Assembly: GCF_000160835.1 (NCBI RefSeq)
Contig: NZ_GG700732.1
Coordinates: 325,409 to 369,543 of the forward strand
Source: Limosilactobacillus antri DSM 16041
GTDB lineage: Bacteria > Bacillota > Bacilli > Lactobacillales > Lactobacillaceae
Reading direction: 5' to 3'
Length of the DNA stretch: 44,135 bases
The notes under the pieces are model-generated. The model worked only from the letters and a program-made list of their open reading frames with translations. It made no database searches and had not been told where the DNA came from. Position 1 is the stretch's first letter. Each line of letters starts with the position of its first letter. Position numbers and translations under genes: made by a program. Below are positions 41,500 through 44,135 of the stretch, one piece after another.

Positions 41500-42750
41500 T
41501 CAATAGGTAAATCGTTTTTGGAGGGCCTTACTTGTGCTGATAGCCAACGCCACCCCTAGGGCCAGCGGCAGCAGTGCGGTATAGTCCAAGTGGCAAACTT
41601 CGAATAACATGAACATTGCCATCAAGGGCGCCTGCTGGGACGCCGCTAAAAAGCAGGCAGCACCGAGAACCGCCGTCTGAGCCAGGGTAATACCGGGAAC
41701 CAGAGCGGTATAAACGACCCCGGCAAAGACCCCAATCACCGCCCCGGCAGCAATGGAAGGCGTTAGGATTCCACCATAACCCCCGCACTTAATGGTCCCG
41801 AGGGTAATCACGACCTTCGCAACCAGCCCAAAGAGTAGGAGCAGTAACGCCTGACGGCTGGTATTCGCGCTCATCGCCAGCTGGGCCAGCCCCCGGCCAT
41901 TTCCCATCACCTGGGGATAGAAGCTGGCAACGCCCCCGGCTAGCACCGCTAACAGGGGGAGCTGGACCAGGACGTTTTTCGTGACTGCCCGGTGCTTGCT
42001 TGCCAGCTTGACGCCCGCCTTAAAGAACGTTCCGGCGGCCCCATTGAGGATTCCTAGGATTATTACCAGGGGAAGGAGTTGGAGGCCATAGTGCTGGCTC
42101 CCCACCAGGTAGTATGGTTCATAGCCCTTAACAATCGACCCAATCAAGGTCGCAATCACTGACATGGTCAGACTGACCGCCACCACCCGGGTGTTAACCT
42201 TCTTGTAGAGCAGTTCGATGCAAAAGACCGCTCCAGTAATCGGGGCGATATAGACCCCGGCGAACCCCGCACCCGCCGCGGCAGCAATCAGCATCTTTTG
42301 GTCTTCGCGGTTTAAGTAAAGCCAGGGGTAGCGGTGAGTAGCCCGGGTCCACTTCTGCGCAATGGCCGCCCCGGCTTCCCGTGGCGCCAGTTCGCGTCCA
42401 ATCGAATTTCCCGTTCCCACGAAGAAAATCTGGGTGCAGACGTGGACGAACGTTTTCCCTAACGGCATCGTCTTGCCTTCCAAAGCCTTCGCAATGCTAA
42501 CTGGGTGGTACTTGCGCTGGAGAAAGTACCAAATAACAGCCGCGATAATCCCCCCAACCAAGACCGACAAGAACCGCCGCCCAGGCCCCGCGCTGATGTC
42601 GACCGGCACCAGGTTACTTTCCCGAAAGTGGAGGAAAACGTGCTCGGTCAAATCCAGCAGCACGCTTAGGAGAAGCGAGCTGGTACCGACAATAGTTCCT
42701 AAGATGATTGTCGTCACCGCCAGCCCCCAACCACTGCTTTTCTCTTCCAT
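41500..42750 (-). CDS. ClC-family chloride channel/transporter homologue
   Basis: This protein of about 416 residues has roughly ten or more membrane helices in the ClC layout. A GNSIGRELAPREAGA segment (near residue 110) occupies the place of the GREGP filter loop, and CGGYGGILTPSIAAGAVIG (near 320) the place of GxFxP. The usual GSGIP motif is replaced by a HPVSIAKALEGK stretch. The Glu of GRE could be the gating glutamate. Anion specificity and transporter or channel mode are unknown. ATG 42750 with AAGGTGG 11 bases upstream is preferred; a GTG at 42765 is possible. It is divergent from the PAP2 gene. Confidence 0.85.
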   Translation of the reverse strand: MEEKSSGWGLAVTTIILGTIVGTSSLLLSVLLDLTEHVFLHFRESNLVPVDISAGPGRRFLSVLVGGIIAAVIWYFLQRKYHPVSIAKALEGKTMPLGKTFVHVCTQIFFVGTGNSIGRELAPREAGAAIAQKWTRATHRYPWLYLNREDQKMLIAAAAGAGFAGVYIAPITGAVFCIELLYKKVNTRVVAVSLTMSVIATLIGSIVKGYEPYYLVGSQHYGLQLLPLVIILGILNGAAGTFFKAGVKLASKHRAVTKNVLVQLPLLAVLAGGVASFYPQVMGNGRGLAQLAMSANTSRQALLLLLFGLVAKVVITLGTIKCGGYGGILTPSIAAGAVIGVFAGVVYTALVPGITLAQTAVLGAACFLAASQQAPLMAMFMLFEVCHLDYTALLPLALGVALAISTSKALQKRFTY

Positions 42751-42870
42751 CCCTCTAATTACCACCTTTCTATCAATCGCTTATCATTTTATCATGCTTC
42801 GGCAAAATCCCAAGCCTTTTCGCCGGGCTACGGGAGAAATCTGGTAGAATAAGGACGAAGGAGAATTACA

Positions 42871-43521
42871 ATGACAAATAGTAAACGACTACTAATCGGC
42901 GGCAGTGTCTGCTGGCTAGGCTTCTTGATTTTCATGCTTGCCTACTTGCACGGCCGTGCTTGGCTCAAAAGCTACGATACATTCGGCTATCAACTCACCC
43001 AACCTGCCACCCCCGCCAAAACAGCATTCCTACGAGGGCTGACCACGCTAGGTGAACCAGCCGTCCTCGGTGGCGCTACGATTGCCCTAATGCTTTATTT
43101 ATGGTGGCGCCAGCGGATTGGTGATAGCATGTGGTACGGGGCGGTCAATTTTATTGGCGGCTTGCTACTCTTCGCGGTTAAACATGCGGTCCTCCGCCCC
43201 CGGCCGTCCCACCAGCTGGTCAGCATTGGCGGTTACAGTTTCCCCAGCGGCCACACCTTTGGCATGACTGTCTTTGTCCTGACGGTGGTGGCCCTGCTCT
43301 GGCCACACCTCCAGCACCGTTGGGAGCGCTGGCTATTAGCTTTACTAGCCGCCATAATCATTCTGGCAATCATGGATAGCCGGGTCTACTTGCGGGTCCA
43401 CTATGCTAGCGACGTCACCGCAGGCCTGCTCTTGGCAGCCAGCTGGTTCATGCTCGCCACAGCACTACGACCGCACTTACGCAAATGGCTAAGTGAACCA
43501 ATCGCAACCTACCCGGATTAG
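42871..43521 (+). CDS. PAP2 superfamily membrane phosphatase
   Basis: This 216-residue protein has five or six membrane segments and the full PAP2 signature: KHAVLRPRP (K-x6-RP, near residues 107-115), SFPSGHTFG (near 124-132) and SRVYLRVHYASD (near 170-181). It probably dephosphorylates a lipid phosphate, such as phosphatidate, phosphatidylglycerol phosphate or undecaprenyl pyrophosphate, on the outer face of the membrane. GAAGGAG precedes the ATG. The gene stands alone. Confidence 0.9.
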   Translation: MTNSKRLLIGGSVCWLGFLIFMLAYLHGRAWLKSYDTFGYQLTQPATPAKTAFLRGLTTLGEPAVLGGATIALMLYLWWRQRIGDSMWYGAVNFIGGLLLFAVKHAVLRPRPSHQLVSIGGYSFPSGHTFGMTVFVLTVVALLWPHLQHRWERWLLALLAAIIILAIMDSRVYLRVHYASDVTAGLLLAASWFMLATALRPHLRKWLSEPIATYPD

Positions 43522-43593
43522 GTTTGCTGAACAGCAGTGAAACGGGTAGAATGATGTTTAGGCTAATTATAATAATGGAATGGGGTGAAATTG

Positions 43594-43908
43594 ATGGAAA
43601 ATTTCTTTCTGATTGCACTAACCGCGATTTTCCTAATTGAAAGCGTTGTCGAGGTCCGCTTGTTTATGCAGGTTCGGGACATCTTTTATCGGTCCGGCCG
43701 GGCCCAACCGACGAAACGGGTAGCACGAATTATCAAGATTGAGAACCAATGGAGTTGGATCTCGTGGATTTTCCTGCTCCTCCTCTTCGTCCTGCCTGAC
43801 GTGTATACGTTCCTCGTTATTTGTGTGATCACCCTGATTGAAACCTGGGTCGTCTACGAATTGCAAAATGCCCGGAACTATGCCGATAGTATTAACAAAA
43901 ACGAATGA
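43594..43908 (+). CDS. Small membrane protein, unknown function
   Basis: This 104-residue protein has an N-terminal hydrophobic segment (about residues 3-20), an amphipathic basic middle (RDIFYRSGRAQPTKRVARIIKIE) and two closely packed hydrophobic segments near 51-86, ending in a charged tail. ATG 43594 has GGGGTG 8 bases upstream; the in-frame GTG at 43585 belongs to that site. I recognise no family. It points toward the putative small RNA at 43946-44090. Confidence 0.68.
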   Translation: MENFFLIALTAIFLIESVVEVRLFMQVRDIFYRSGRAQPTKRVARIIKIENQWSWISWIFLLLLFVLPDVYTFLVICVITLIETWVVYELQNARNYADSINKNE

Positions 43909-43945
43909 GACAAAGCGGAATTTGGTCCGTTCTCTCAATAACTTT

Positions 43946-44090
43946 AAAAAAGTGAGTGGAAAATAACCTCCTTGACAAGGCGTATGACTAGCCTAGGACG
44001 ATAGTTGACACGGCACGGGTCGGCTATCGTTCGTAGCTAGACACTAGCCTTGTGGTTACGACACGAAGTTAGCCTGTAGGTTTTCCACGT
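43946..44090 (-). ncRNA. Putative structured small RNA
   Basis: The segment folds into one long hairpin with internal loops: 43956-43963 with 44081-44088 (8 bp), 43967-43969 with 44078-44080, 43975-43981 with 44047-44053 (7 bp), 43988-43992 with 44036-44040 (5 bp), and 43998-44009 with 44019-44030 (12 bp including two G-U pairs). On the minus strand the closing stem is followed by TCAC and six T, as for a terminated RNA, and TATAAA lies 6-7 bases before the 5' end. No good -35 is seen. It has no convincing open frame. The shape recalls 6S-like or leader RNAs, but I cannot assign a family. Confidence 0.5.
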
Positions 44091-44135
44091 TATCTTTATA
44101 ATAGTTAAGAACTAGCAAGAGGCTGGTGAGAAAAC

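Overview
The window looks like a chromosomal segment of a heterofermentative lactobacillus, most likely Limosilactobacillus. The reasons are moderately high-GC genes with lactobacillar codon use, strong AGGAGG ribosome binding sites, YSIRK-type surface proteins that all carry an LPQTG sortase motif, an XerS-type recombinase, and a thiM-thiD-thiE salvage operon under a TPP riboswitch. The species cannot be fixed from the sequence alone.

Layout. Positions 1-1260 hold a HAD phosphatase and a small zinc-ribbon membrane protein on the minus strand. Positions 1380-5110 are a low-GC mosaic next to a tRNA-Arg gene: an Abi_2/HEPN abortive-infection-type gene, a small secreted protein flanked by 27-bp imperfect direct repeats, a decayed GC-rich surface-protein tail, and a DUF3800 gene flanked by two copies of one terminator family whose inner stems have changed in a compensatory way. 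Positions 5238-6520 hold a YwlG-family gene and a membrane-anchored extracellular protein. Positions 6973-12270 encode a 1765-residue YSIRK/LPQTG adhesin. Positions 12458-15061 hold a DUF554 membrane protein, a nitroreductase and an M20 deacylase, followed by a lipid kinase on the minus strand. Positions 16313-18247 encode a secreted amidase-signature enzyme with an LPQTG anchor. Positions 18303-21764 are a nucleoside and nicotinamide-riboside salvage operon (Crp/Fnr regulator, nucleoside phosphorylase, PnuC, DeoB) with TGTCCC/GGGACA repeats upstream.

Positions 22018-28873 hold metabolic and envelope genes: an acetoin/diacetyl reductase type SDR, an MBL-fold hydrolase, a GNAT acetyltransferase, a large YfhO protein, and a secreted e(P4)-type acid phosphatase. 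The phosphatase could feed nucleosides to PnuC. Positions 29111-33680 hold tRNA-Pro, an ASCH gene, xerS, a patatin phospholipase paired with a catalytic-domain-only tyrosine recombinase, and a zinc-ribbon gene preceded by a 13-codon leader with three consecutive Trp codons. Positions 33868-36269 are the thiamine salvage operon. Positions 36394-40377 encode an antigen I/II-like (GbpC-type) adhesin. The right end has an unknown gene, a divergent ClC-family channel, a PAP2 phosphatase, a small membrane protein and a strongly folded putative small RNA.

The window is rich in surface proteins (two giant adhesins, one anchored enzyme, one surface-gene relic). The best candidates for undescribed biology are the 1380-5110 mosaic, the coupled Trp-rich leader at 33638-33679, the structured RNA at 43946-44090, and the xerS/orphan-integrase neighbourhood.
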